From positions 1-64,000 of the forward strand of contig JAFRZX010000048.1 in NCBI GenBank assembly GCA_017442315.1: a stretch of 64,000 nt of DNA. The letters run 5' to 3'. Below the pieces are notes generated by a model. That model ran no database searches, had not been told where the DNA came from, and was given only the letters and a program-made list of their open reading frames with translations. Position 1 is the first letter of the stretch; the number at the start of each line of letters is the position of its first letter. The DNA is from Bacteroidales bacterium (GTDB taxonomy: Bacteria > Bacteroidota > Bacteroidia > Bacteroidales > UBA932). Shown one piece after another: positions 1 through 7,464 of the stretch. Position numbers and translations under genes: made by a program.

Positions 1-670
1 CTATCTCATATAATGGGAAAAGAGAAAGTCTGTCATATTGTAGCATACATGGAGGTAGATCTGGATATGTTTCAAGTGTCACACGTTTGACCTTATAGCC
101 CATCCAAGGATGCTCATAGTCGTTTGCATCATCACCAGCGGAAGTGTTCTTCTTTATTCCCCAATAATATAATGACTCTTTGTTGGCATGAACTATCAGG
201 CGAGGTGCCATGGCTTCAATGGCATCTTGGGTAATGCTAAGTATATCGGCTCGCAATTTAGTTAATTTAGGGTTTTTAAACACTTGTTCAAACAATCTTT
301 GATCACGTTCTCTTATAGGGAATAGATCCAAATATGCCATAGTCTTACAGAGATCATCGCCAAATTGTACCCTCTTTTTGCCCCAATAGTCTTGACGTTT
401 AGAATTGGATATAGCTTTGCGGAAGGTGAATGGTTCGTCGTATCCTCCTGGAAAAAACTTCCATTTTCCATTGTGAGGTCCAAATGATGGATTAATTCCT
501 GTTAGTAAAAAGGGACGTTTTTCAATACTATCATTATCGCAAGTCACAAATCCTCTTAGAAGAAGGGATAAAGCAGCGAGTTCCTCCTTGCTATTTTCAT
601 GCTTTTTTAGTGGGAAAAGAAAATCAGTTATTATTTGATTTATCTTCTCATTCATTTCTTGATTAGTCAT
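1..670 (-). CDS. Hypothetical protein, possible uracil-DNA-glycosylase-like fold (3' end outside window)
   Basis: An uninterrupted frame runs from an ATG at 670 to the window edge, giving 223 residues with no stop. The start lies inside the end of the upstream WYL gene (8-base overlap), so the two are probably translationally coupled. Residues near 55-75 (PFLLTGINPSFGP) and a later PRLIVHANKE segment loosely resemble the GINPGP and second motifs of the uracil-DNA-glycosylase superfamily; this resemblance is weak and not a firm assignment. Codons are AT-rich (many AGA, TTA, ATA), unlike the downstream housekeeping genes, which hints at transferred DNA. Linkage to a WYL regulator is common in accessory or defence regions. 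I do not recognise the family with certainty. Confidence 0.6.
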   Translation of the reverse strand, partial: MTNQEMNEKINQIITDFLFPLKKHENSKEELAALSLLLRGFVTCDNDSIEKRPFLLTGINPSFGPHNGKWKFFPGGYDEPFTFRKAISNSKRQDYWGKKRVQFGDDLCKTMAYLDLFPIRERDQRLFEQVFKNPKLTKLRADILSITQDAIEAMAPRLIVHANKESLYYWGIKKNTSAGDDANDYEHPWMGYKVKRVTLETYPDLPPCMLQYDRLSLFPLYEI

Positions 671-1565
671 ATTTCTTTATCATTTGTTTGATTTCACTTA
701 TCACCTCCTCCCGGAACCACTCGGGTGAAAGGACTTCCAGGGTGGCGCCTCTGCTCAGGATTTCCTGTTTGAGGTCGAATGTGGGAACGATCTTGTATCT
801 GAAAATCGTGTATTCCGGTGTGGTTTCAACCGCTTTCTGGCTGGAGTGCAGCGGCAGTGATTCAAGGTACCTTGCCTGCTCGGCAGAAGCTTTGAGTTCG
901 AGAATGCTTGGTTTGATATTGTGCCCTATGATGATACCGAAATAGTCTGAGAAGAAGTCAGCCGCATCGAAGTTCTCCGGTAATAGAAGGGGAGTGTCAA
1001 GCACCTCTATGTCAGCTATTCTGTCCAGTGAGTAGATGCGAAGTTCTTCTTTCCCGGGTGTACGGGCAAGCATATACCAGCGCTGACGGAATACCTTCAG
1101 GCAATATGGATGCGTCTCGAAAGTGTAAGGCTCAGTGTTTCTGAAACTCTTATATGTCAGCGTGACAGCCTTTCCTTCGCGCATGGCATTGACAATGAAA
1201 GTCAGCCATTTTGATGATGAAGGAACCTTCTCAAAGAGTATTCTTGAACGCATGTCAGCGCTCTCATTGAGGAGGTTGCTAAGAGACATGGACTCCAGAA
1301 GCCAGCTGCGGATGCCTTCCCCGTCAAGGTCGTCCGGATTTTCAATATAATATCCCAAGCCTCTTTTGAAGTCTATCCTTATGCCGAAAATGGACTCAAT
1401 GGCCTCTCGATGGTTATGGAAGGTCCGTTCTGGAATATTTCTCTCCCTTAACTCGTTCAGAGAAGATCTGCACCATGCAGAATCTATGTCCCGCTTGGAT
1501 ATGTATCCGTGTCTGCTGATCAGCTCAATCAGCCAGACATATCGTTTGAAGTAGTTCAGTGCCAT
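663..1565 (-). CDS. WYL-domain transcriptional regulator
   Basis: A protein of 300 residues, starting MALNYFKRYVWLIEL. The N-terminal ~100 residues look like a winged-helix DNA-binding domain (stretch ending in RIDFKRGLGYYIEN). The middle has the WYL ligand-sensing core (KAVTLTYKSF, HPYCLKVFRQRWYMLAR, RIYSLDRI), and the C-terminal part ends in the usual WYL extension (LEVLSPEWFREEV). The open frame extends 71 codons further upstream, but that part is hydrophobic, rich in Cys and His and unlike the family, so the ATG at 1565 is preferred. It is divergent from katA across a palindrome-rich gap and overlaps the next gene by 8 bases. It probably regulates itself or neighbouring genes; its ligand is unknown. 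Confidence 0.85.
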   Translation of the reverse strand: MALNYFKRYVWLIELISRHGYISKRDIDSAWCRSSLNELRERNIPERTFHNHREAIESIFGIRIDFKRGLGYYIENPDDLDGEGIRSWLLESMSLSNLLNESADMRSRILFEKVPSSSKWLTFIVNAMREGKAVTLTYKSFRNTEPYTFETHPYCLKVFRQRWYMLARTPGKEELRIYSLDRIADIEVLDTPLLLPENFDAADFFSDYFGIIIGHNIKPSILELKASAEQARYLESLPLHSSQKAVETTPEYTIFRYKIVPTFDLKQEILSRGATLEVLSPEWFREEVISEIKQMIKKYD

Positions 1566-1651
1566 ATAGCGTTCATGATTCCTCACAAATATATACAAAA
1601 CTTGAAAGATTATTCGCAATTCATGCTCTTTGTGCAGAGCGTAGGTTATAG

Positions 1652-1659
1652 CAAATATA
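1652..1659 (-). promoter_or_regulatory. Putative -7 element of WYL gene promoter
   Basis: Reads TATATTTG on the minus strand, matching the Bacteroidota -7 consensus TAnnTTTG, about 90 bases before the WYL start. No good -33 TTTG is visible at 19-21 bases; the inverted repeat at 1670-1686 lies where that element would be. Confidence 0.4.
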
Positions 1660-1669
1660 GTGAGATGAG

Positions 1670-1686
1670 ATGCCAAAATATGGCAT
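1670..1686. promoter_or_regulatory. Inverted repeat, candidate operator (WYL/katA intergenic)
   Basis: Perfect 6-base arms ATGCCA and TGGCAT separated by 5 bases. It sits just upstream of the putative WYL -7 element, a position suitable for repression or autoregulation. It does not match the OxyR or PerR consensus. Confidence 0.4.
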
Positions 1687-1693
1687 AATGCCG

Positions 1694-1710
1694 TCACGCA
1701 GCATGCGTGA
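1694..1710. promoter_or_regulatory. Inverted repeat, candidate operator upstream of katA
   Basis: Perfect 7-base arms TCACGCA and TGCGTGA separated by GCA. It lies 82 bases before the katA start and 7 bases from the other inverted repeat, so the pair forms a compact symmetric region between divergent genes. Confidence 0.4.
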
Positions 1711-1791
1711 GGATAAAATTGTTCGTATAATACATCATGGACGACTGGCACAATTTTAGAGATGCGCCGTTTCATCAAATTCTTTCACATT

Positions 1792-3294
1792 ATGAAAACG
1801 AACGACGAGAAACGGCTTACATCGGAGAATGGTCGTCCGATAGCTGACAATCAGAACACACAGACAGCAGGGCATAGAGGCCCGGTAACATTGCAGGATC
1901 CATGGCTTCTTGAGAAGCTTGCACACTTTGACCGTGAGGTCATTCCTGAAAGACGAATGCATGCCAAAGGCGCAGGTGCATTCGGAACGTTCACCGTCAC
2001 CAATGACATCACGAAGTATACAAGAGCATCCATCTTTTCTGAAGTCGGCAAGCAGACCCCATGCTTTGTCCGTTTCTCGACTGTGGCAGGTGAGCGCGGC
2101 GCTGCCGATGCAGAACGTGACATCAGAGGGTTCGCGATGAAGTTCTATACAGAAACAGGCAACTGGGACCTTGTAGGCAACAATACACCTGTGTTTTTCT
2201 TGAGAGATCCTCTCAAATTCCCCGACCTTAATCATGCGATCAAGCGTGATCCTCGCACCGGAATGCGTTCCGCCAACTCTAATTGGGACTTCTGGACACT
2301 CCTTCCTGAAGCTCTCCACCAGGTGACCATCACAATGTCACCGAGAGGTATTCCGGCCTCATACCGCCATATGCATGGTTTCGGAAGCCATACCTTCAGT
2401 CTCTATGACAAAGACAATCGCCGCACATGGGTGAAGTTCCATTTGAAGTGCCTGCAGGGCATAAAGAACCTCACCGATGCAGAGGCTGAAGCCATCATAG
2501 CCAAAGACCGTGAGTCACATCAGAGAGATCTTTTCGACGCGATTGAAAGAGGGGATTATCCTCGCTGGCTGATGCAGGTGCAGCTTATGACAGAAGAAGA
2601 AGCCCGTACCTATAAGGTAAATCCATTCGACCTTACCAAAGTATGGTATCATGGAGATTTCCCGTTGCACGATGTCGGCATACTTGAGCTCAACCGCAAT
2701 CCGGAGAACTATTTCGCCGAAGTGGAACAGGCCGCCTTCAATCCCGCAAACGTCATAGAGGGCATAGGATTTTCTCCTGACAAGATGCTTCAAGGCCGTC
2801 TGTTCTCATATGGTGATGCGCAGCGCTACCGTCTTGGAGTGAATTACAATGAAATACCTGTCAACCGTCCTCGCTGCCCGTTCCACTCTTATCATCGCGA
2901 CGGACAGATGCGCACTGACGGCAACCAAGGCAGGACCTTGTCATATGAGCCTAACAGTTATGGTGAATGGAAAGATAAGCCTTCAGCAAAGGAACCGCCT
3001 CTTGCATCAATGGGCGATGTGTATAACTACGACGAACGCGAATATGACAGCGATTATTATACCCAGCCCGGCAAACTCTGGAGGCTCATGAGCAAGGAAG
3101 ATCAGCAGGCAACATGCGAAAACACAGCAAGAGCAATGGGCGATGCGGAAATCTTCATAAAGCAGCGCCATATCCGAAATTGTTACTATGCAGACCCCAA
3201 ATACGGCGAAGGAGTCGCACTCGCATTAGGGCTGTCCCTCAAGGAAGCTCTTGAGGCAGAAGATCCTGCACATCCGGACTGGGATGGAAGGTAA
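1792..3294 (+). CDS. katA: Heme catalase (clade-3-like KatA)
   Basis: A 500-residue monofunctional catalase that dismutates hydrogen peroxide in the cytoplasm. It starts MKTNDEKRL, then has the family opening [14 protein letters not shown]. Catalytic His57 lies in [12 protein letters not shown], the distal Asn in VGNNTPVFF near residue 130, and the proximal heme-ligand Tyr340 in [12 protein letters not shown]. Length and the short C-terminus fit small-subunit bacterial catalases. Ten extra in-frame codons lie upstream (ATG at 1762), but alignment to the family favours 1792. It is divergent from a WYL regulator and followed by a strong terminator. The role is probably oxygen tolerance in an anaerobe; regulation through the upstream palindromes is inferred. 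Confidence 0.96.
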   Translation: MKTNDEKRLTSENGRPIADNQNTQTAGHRGPVTLQDPWLLEKLAHFDREVIPERRMHAKGAGAFGTFTVTNDITKYTRASIFSEVGKQTPCFVRFSTVAGERGAADAERDIRGFAMKFYTETGNWDLVGNNTPVFFLRDPLKFPDLNHAIKRDPRTGMRSANSNWDFWTLLPEALHQVTITMSPRGIPASYRHMHGFGSHTFSLYDKDNRRTWVKFHLKCLQGIKNLTDAEAEAIIAKDRESHQRDLFDAIERGDYPRWLMQVQLMTEEEARTYKVNPFDLTKVWYHGDFPLHDVGILELNRNPENYFAEVEQAAFNPANVIEGIGFSPDKMLQGRLFSYGDAQRYRLGVNYNEIPVNRPRCPFHSYHRDGQMRTDGNQGRTLSYEPNSYGEWKDKPSAKEPPLASMGDVYNYDEREYDSDYYTQPGKLWRLMSKEDQQATCENTARAMGDAEIFIKQRHIRNCYYADPKYGEGVALALGLSLKEALEAEDPAHPDWDGR

Positions 3295-3319
3295 TCCTTA
3301 AACGGTTGATAGCAAGGGT

Positions 3320-3367
3320 GTTAAGCATTTAAGGGTAGGTATTTTTGCCTACCCTTAAATGCTTAAC
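3320..3367. terminator. Bidirectional terminator, katA / beta-helix lipoprotein
   Basis: A perfect 20-base stem with an 8-base T-rich loop lies between two convergent genes. AT-rich sequence flanks it on both sides, so it can serve both directions. Confidence 0.85.
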
Positions 3368-3408
3368 TTATTAATTTGCAATTATTTAGTTGCTCCTATC
3401 GATGGGGT

Positions 3409-5184
3409 CTACTCCGCCTGACCCAACCGGACTCTCCATCGATCATCCTCCATGACGGCAACATATCCGTCAGCAACATAGTCTGCAGGGTCTTCCAGGA
3501 ATGTTCCGCCGGTGACCGTAATTGTCTCCAGTGACTTCGCATAATCGCCGTAGCTATAGAAGCCCCAAGCCCCGTTGAATGTGCCTCCACTGATGTTCAA
3601 GGTCTCAATGTTGGTCTTGTTGGCACCTCCTGTCAGGGCTATGTCTCCGTTGAATGTGCCTCCGCTGACATTGACGAGTACATTCTTCATATCGTTGCCA
3701 TAGCTATATGAGTATACAGCCTGATTGTATGTCTGGTCTATACTTGTCAATGTGCCGCCGGTGACAGTAAGTCTCATTACTGGAGCTACTGCAGTATTGC
3801 TGGATGCGAGCTGGATCCATACTGCACGGTAGCCGATCACGGTACCTCCATTAATCGTTACATCTATTGCCCCAGCGCTGCCGTTGAACATACGTACCGC
3901 TATGTCTCCACCTGACTGGTTCAATACACTTCCTTCGTTGACCGTAAGCTTTGCACCTGCATAATTATCTATGACATATGATGCTCCACCTTTTCTTGTC
4001 TTGTTTTCAAGTACTGCATTCTCAATTGTCAGCGTTCCATCATTCCTGATGGTATTGTTTGCATATCCGGGATAGTCGGGGAGTCCGTCTTCACCCCACT
4101 CAGTGTCAGGAGTAGTCGCTGCGAAGGTCAGCGTGCCATTTTTAACAGTAACGTCAGCTCCGCTTTTCACATTCATCAGATATGAAGTCGCTGCAGATGT
4201 TGAGATGTCTGAAACTGTTTTGCCGTTCAGATCCAGTACGAAGGTCTTGCCGGACGCAACCACCAGAGGTGCATCAAGGTCAATATCTTTTACTACTGTT
4301 ACGGTCTGGTTATCTGCTGCATCAAGTGCATCTTGAAGAGTCCCGAATATTGTGCCGTCAATTTCTGCAGCGTATTCCACTCCGACTGTTCCTCTTTTCG
4401 GTGTCATGCGGCTGACCGTCTGGTCATTCCATGTCTTGCTGACCAGAGTTTCTTCTCCATCCAACACCTCAGCTGTAATTGACGCGTAAGTTCCCAATGG
4501 AGCAGGAATATAGAATGTTCCTGTAGTCCCTGAAAGCATATTGCTGAAATTGATGGTAACTGTGTTTCCGTCTGCATCATCTGTTGTAATGACAGGAGTC
4601 TCTGAATACATGTCTGCGATAAATTCTCCTGTAATTCTCTTGTCTGCAGTCAAGATGAACTTCATATCATCACCTCCAGCCGGAATATTTGTTACACTTA
4701 TCTTGAAGAAACTTCCAAGATGCCTCAGCTGGGCAGTGCTACCGTTGATCAGGCCGGCCATCGGTGGATTAAAGCTGTTCTGTCCATCTTCTATAGTAGC
4801 ATATGTATATGAGGCAGGTAGAATATATTTGAGCTGTCCGTTTTCCAATACATGACTTCCGTAAGGATATACAACATAATCACCCATATCTTCCTCGAAT
4901 ACACCAGTGAATACACCTGATGACTGCCTGTGGTACTGATCGTTGAGAACCATTTCCTTGAATCCTGAAGATGTGATCACTCCAATCTTGTCACCCTTAT
5001 GCCAATAGAATGAGTTGTCTGTATCAAATCCAACGCGGGATTCCGATTCTTCGGCTACGCCCACTGTCAGTGATTTTCTTTGCATTGTGTCTTCATGCGC
5101 AGAATAATCCTTGAATTCTGCTTTCTGACATGAAAACGCCAGAAACATGGACCCTGCCATGATAATATATAGTGTTCTTTTCAT
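3409..5184 (-). CDS. Secreted lipoprotein: fimbrillin-like N-terminus plus beta-helix repeats
   Basis: A 591-residue protein starting MKRTLYIIMAGSMF with a lipobox ending FLAFSC, so it is predicted to be lipid-anchored and probably surface-exposed. Residues ~25-265 resemble the fimbrillin-like domains of Bacteroidota (VVYPYGSH, TGTFYIPAP). A linker (TIFGTLQDALDAADN) follows, then a right-handed beta-helix with repeats such as VSGGTFNG, ISGGTFNG and VTGGTFLE. The end (YVADGYVAVMEDDRWRV) is the usual cap of such proteins. The exact role is unknown; adhesion or glycan contact is plausible. A second ATG nine bases upstream is possible. The gene follows a 38-residue peptide gene on the same strand. 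No pilus-assembly genes are nearby. Confidence 0.8.
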   Translation of the reverse strand: MKRTLYIIMAGSMFLAFSCQKAEFKDYSAHEDTMQRKSLTVGVAEESESRVGFDTDNSFYWHKGDKIGVITSSGFKEMVLNDQYHRQSSGVFTGVFEEDMGDYVVYPYGSHVLENGQLKYILPASYTYATIEDGQNSFNPPMAGLINGSTAQLRHLGSFFKISVTNIPAGGDDMKFILTADKRITGEFIADMYSETPVITTDDADGNTVTINFSNMLSGTTGTFYIPAPLGTYASITAEVLDGEETLVSKTWNDQTVSRMTPKRGTVGVEYAAEIDGTIFGTLQDALDAADNQTVTVVKDIDLDAPLVVASGKTFVLDLNGKTVSDISTSAATSYLMNVKSGADVTVKNGTLTFAATTPDTEWGEDGLPDYPGYANNTIRNDGTLTIENAVLENKTRKGGASYVIDNYAGAKLTVNEGSVLNQSGGDIAVRMFNGSAGAIDVTINGGTVIGYRAVWIQLASSNTAVAPVMRLTVTGGTLTSIDQTYNQAVYSYSYGNDMKNVLVNVSGGTFNGDIALTGGANKTNIETLNISGGTFNGAWGFYSYGDYAKSLETITVTGGTFLEDPADYVADGYVAVMEDDRWRVRLGQAE

Positions 5185-5327
5185 ACTATCCAAAATATTT
5201 TCATTTATAAAATTGTGCGAGAGTCTGACAGTCGTCCGCTATCGCATGCTCTCACGATGTAAATCATCGGATACCACCACTGCATCCATGATCTTCATGT
5301 CCTGTCTGATCTTACTTCAAATTAATC

Positions 5328-5444
5328 CTACATATCTTCCCACTCATTGATTCCTTCGCCTGTGAAACTGCTGATCAGTACAGCCTGCTCCAGTTCAATT
5401 TCCAGAATATCCATCGCAGGAGATTCATATCTGTATGCTTCCAT
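5328..5444 (-). CDS. Small conserved-type peptide (38 aa) preceding beta-helix lipoprotein
   Basis: A short frame starts MEAYRYESPAMDILEIELEQ and ends with GEGINEWEDM. The pattern (a short start, a proline, then an I-E-I-E/L-E-Q-x-V-L run, then a Gly/Glu-rich tail) resembles small Bacteroidota peptides that sit in front of fimbrillin-like or beta-helix lipoprotein genes. It is acidic and has no signal peptide. It lies 143 bases before the lipoprotein on the same strand, so the two are probably co-transcribed. I recognise the pattern, not a named family; the function is unknown. Confidence 0.6.
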   Translation of the reverse strand: MEAYRYESPAMDILEIELEQAVLISSFTGEGINEWEDM

Positions 5445-5588
5445 ATTGTCTATTCTTTGTTGTCATTATTTTAACCTTGTGTCCACATTTAATGTAAACC
5501 ATTGGACAATATTCAAACAAGATACCAGATTTGTCAAAAAATTATCCTCATTCCATATTTATTCATTAAGTTTGCACAAAGTGTGCTT

Positions 5589-6248
5589 ATGAAGATATAC
5601 GACTGCGTGGAACTTGTTGAGACGATACATCGTCTGGGATTTCTGCCACTTCTCAAAAGCGGCATTGCAGGCTTTTCGGCAAATGAAATGGTAGATGAGC
5701 AGTGTCGATATGTGCGGTTTCCTGACGGCGGATGGGACTGGCCAATGTGGAAATGGAAAGGTGAAATCGTCACAGAAGGGGAGTGCGTGTATGGAAAGTT
5801 CTTTGCCTCAAATGCTGGTTTTATCAGCATGAAATGGTGGCCTGACTTCTGCAACTATCGAAGAAACATGTATCCTGAGCCCGAAGAGGGCTCTATAGAA
5901 GAGGGAATTGTTATGATCCTTCAGGAACAAGGAAGCATGATTACGCGCGATCTTCGCGATGCCTGCGGTTTTACTGGTCCTAAGATGCGAGGCAGATTTG
6001 AAACATATCTGACACGTCTTGAAATGGCCTGTCGTATCGTTACCCAGGATTTCGTATATCCGACAGACCGGCATGGAACACCCTACGGCTGGGGACGATC
6101 CCTTCTTACCACACCGGAACAGCTCTACGGAAAATCAGCCTGTGCCTGCGACTGTGCTCCGGAAGAATCCTTCTACCGGATAATGGCTCACCTTCGCACC
6201 ATCCTTCCTGATGCCAGCGAACGGCAGATTGAAAGGCTCATAAGGTGA
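5589..6248 (+). CDS. AlkZ-related protein (winged-helix glycosylase-like)
   Basis: A 219-residue protein starting MKIYDCVELVETIHRLGFLPL. It matches the pattern of the AlkZ-related family of gut Firmicutes and Bacteroidota: an opening helix with GFLPL, then GEIVTEGECVYGKFFASNAGFIS, WWPDFCNYRR, a winged-helix part (MITRDLRDACGF), and an ending EESFYRIMAHLRTILPDASERQIERLI. True AlkZ/YcaQ proteins remove alkylated or cross-linked bases from DNA; whether this shorter relative has activity is not known. The open frame extends 29 codons upstream, but that part is AT-rich non-family sequence. It is followed closely by the YbaK-type gene. Confidence 0.8.
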   Translation: MKIYDCVELVETIHRLGFLPLLKSGIAGFSANEMVDEQCRYVRFPDGGWDWPMWKWKGEIVTEGECVYGKFFASNAGFISMKWWPDFCNYRRNMYPEPEEGSIEEGIVMILQEQGSMITRDLRDACGFTGPKMRGRFETYLTRLEMACRIVTQDFVYPTDRHGTPYGWGRSLLTTPEQLYGKSACACDCAPEESFYRIMAHLRTILPDASERQIERLIR

Positions 6249-6274
6249 TCGGATACATATGTAATGATCTTGTT

Positions 6275-6769
6275 ATGACTAGGAAACCCGAAAAGACCAA
6301 TGCAGCCCGCCTGCTGGACAAGGCAAAGATAAACTACAGCCTAATCCCTTACGAGTTCGATGAAAACGATCTTGCAGTACAGCATGTAGCAGACAGTCTT
6401 GGACAGAATATAGAGCGTGTATTCAAGACTCTCGTCCTGCAGGGTGACAGGACAGGATATATTGTAGCAGTCGTACCTGGCAATATGGAAGTCGATCTGA
6501 AAGCCTTGGCAAAGGTGTCAGGCAACAAAAAGGTGGAGATGATAGCCATGAAGGACCTGCTGGCTGTAACTGGCTATATCAGAGGAGGATGTTCTCCCAT
6601 TGGCATGAAGAAACGCTTCCCGACATACGTCCACAGCACTGCGGCAGATTTTGAAACCATATACATAAGCGCCGGCGTCCGTGGCCTTCAGTTTGAAATA
6701 TCTCCCTTTGATCTGATATCATTCGTAGATGCTGCTGTAGTCTCTTGTGCAATATGCCCGAATAAGTGA
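6275..6769 (+). CDS. ybaK: YbaK/EbsC-type Cys-tRNA(Pro) deacylase
   Basis: A 164-residue protein starting MTRKPEKTNAARLLDKAKI. It has the YbaK fold markers: YSLIPYEFDENDLAVQHVADSLG, VFKTLVLQGD, YIVAVVPGNMEVDLKALAKVSG, then the conserved YIRGGCSPIGMKKRFPTYV and GLQFEISPFDL. Such proteins hydrolyse mischarged Cys-tRNA(Pro) and related aminoacyl-tRNAs in the cytoplasm as a translation quality control. An in-frame GTG at 6245 overlaps the AlkZ-related stop, but the ATG at 6275 fits family length better. The two genes are probably co-transcribed. Confidence 0.92.
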   Translation: MTRKPEKTNAARLLDKAKINYSLIPYEFDENDLAVQHVADSLGQNIERVFKTLVLQGDRTGYIVAVVPGNMEVDLKALAKVSGNKKVEMIAMKDLLAVTGYIRGGCSPIGMKKRFPTYVHSTAADFETIYISAGVRGLQFEISPFDLISFVDAAVVSCAICPNK

Positions 6770-6863
6770 TTTTGGTTATTGCACGCTTGGAAAATCATTG
6801 ATAAGCTTACTCAGGCACAGAAATTGACATTTCCGCTGCAGTGTTTAATTAATTGTTAGCGGT

Positions 6864-7394
6864 ATGAAAAAGTTAATGTTATTGATGTCATGTGTAGCTG
6901 TTATGGTTGCTATGACCGGATGCAAGAATGATGTAGCTAGAGAAGCGAGGCAAATAATGGATGAGCCTTTCAAGCAGGAGAGGGAATTCATGAAAGATGC
7001 CATCAAGCATCGCAGCCCTGATGTTCAGAAGGTTGATATCATCGGCAATACAGTAGTATACACACATATATTCGATGGAATTATCGATGTGAAGACTTAT
7101 ACCTATGACGGAGATGTATGTGTGGAAGCTGAAAGAGTATATACTTTCCCTAGCCAGATGAGTGCACTTCGTCACTACAGAAGAGCTGTCGAGCAGGCTG
7201 AACTCTACGACAATATCCAGTTGTTCAACAATGAAGTCAGATATGACCTCAAGGATGATCAGCATAAGCTGGAGACCAAAGGATTGAATAAAGAGCAGCT
7301 GAAGGCAAAATTCGATAAGCAGATCGAAAATGCAAAGGCAGATATGAAATGCTGTGAGGACAAGATGAAAGATCATCATAAGAATTGCAGATAA
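6864..7394 (+). CDS. Small lipoprotein of unknown function
   Basis: A 176-residue protein with a clear lipoprotein signal, MKKLMLLMSCVAVMVAMTGC, and Cys20 as the lipidation site. The mature part has a mixed alpha/beta core (VDIIGNTVVYTHIFDGIIDVKTYTYDG) and a long charged helical tail (about residues 125-176, rich in Lys, Asp and Glu, with CCEDKMKDHHKNC), possibly coiled coil. I do not recognise the family. The start is bracketed by a small inverted repeat (CCGCT at 6833, AGCGG ending at 6862) directly before the ATG. It is probably a monocistronic envelope protein. Confidence 0.75.
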   Translation: MKKLMLLMSCVAVMVAMTGCKNDVAREARQIMDEPFKQEREFMKDAIKHRSPDVQKVDIIGNTVVYTHIFDGIIDVKTYTYDGDVCVEAERVYTFPSQMSALRHYRRAVEQAELYDNIQLFNNEVRYDLKDDQHKLETKGLNKEQLKAKFDKQIENAKADMKCCEDKMKDHHKNCR

Positions 7395-7412
7395 CCGCCC
7401 TCATTAAGAAAA

Positions 7413-7446
7413 GCGCCCCCGGAAACTTTCAGATTTCCGGGGGCGC
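7413..7446. terminator. Bidirectional terminator, small lipoprotein / rho
   Basis: A perfect 13-base GC-rich stem (GCGCCCCCGGAAA and its complement) with an 8-base loop lies between convergent genes. A T-rich tract follows on the plus side and AAAAGC/TTAAT on the other. Confidence 0.85.
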
Positions 7447-7464
7447 GAATATTTTGGGGACGTC

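Noticed and set aside
1566-1778. N-terminal extension of the WYL regulator
   Set aside because: The extra 71 residues are hydrophobic and unlike the family, and they would cover the palindromes and the -7 element.
1756-2319. Open frame of 187 codons on the minus strand opposite katA
   Set aside because: It lies entirely within the catalase gene in another frame and has no family pattern, so it is a shadow.
3570-3760. Repeated DNA in the beta-helix lipoprotein as a mobile or CRISPR-like repeat
   Set aside because: The short recurring words encode the GGTFNG protein repeats and vary in spacing, so they are coding repeats.
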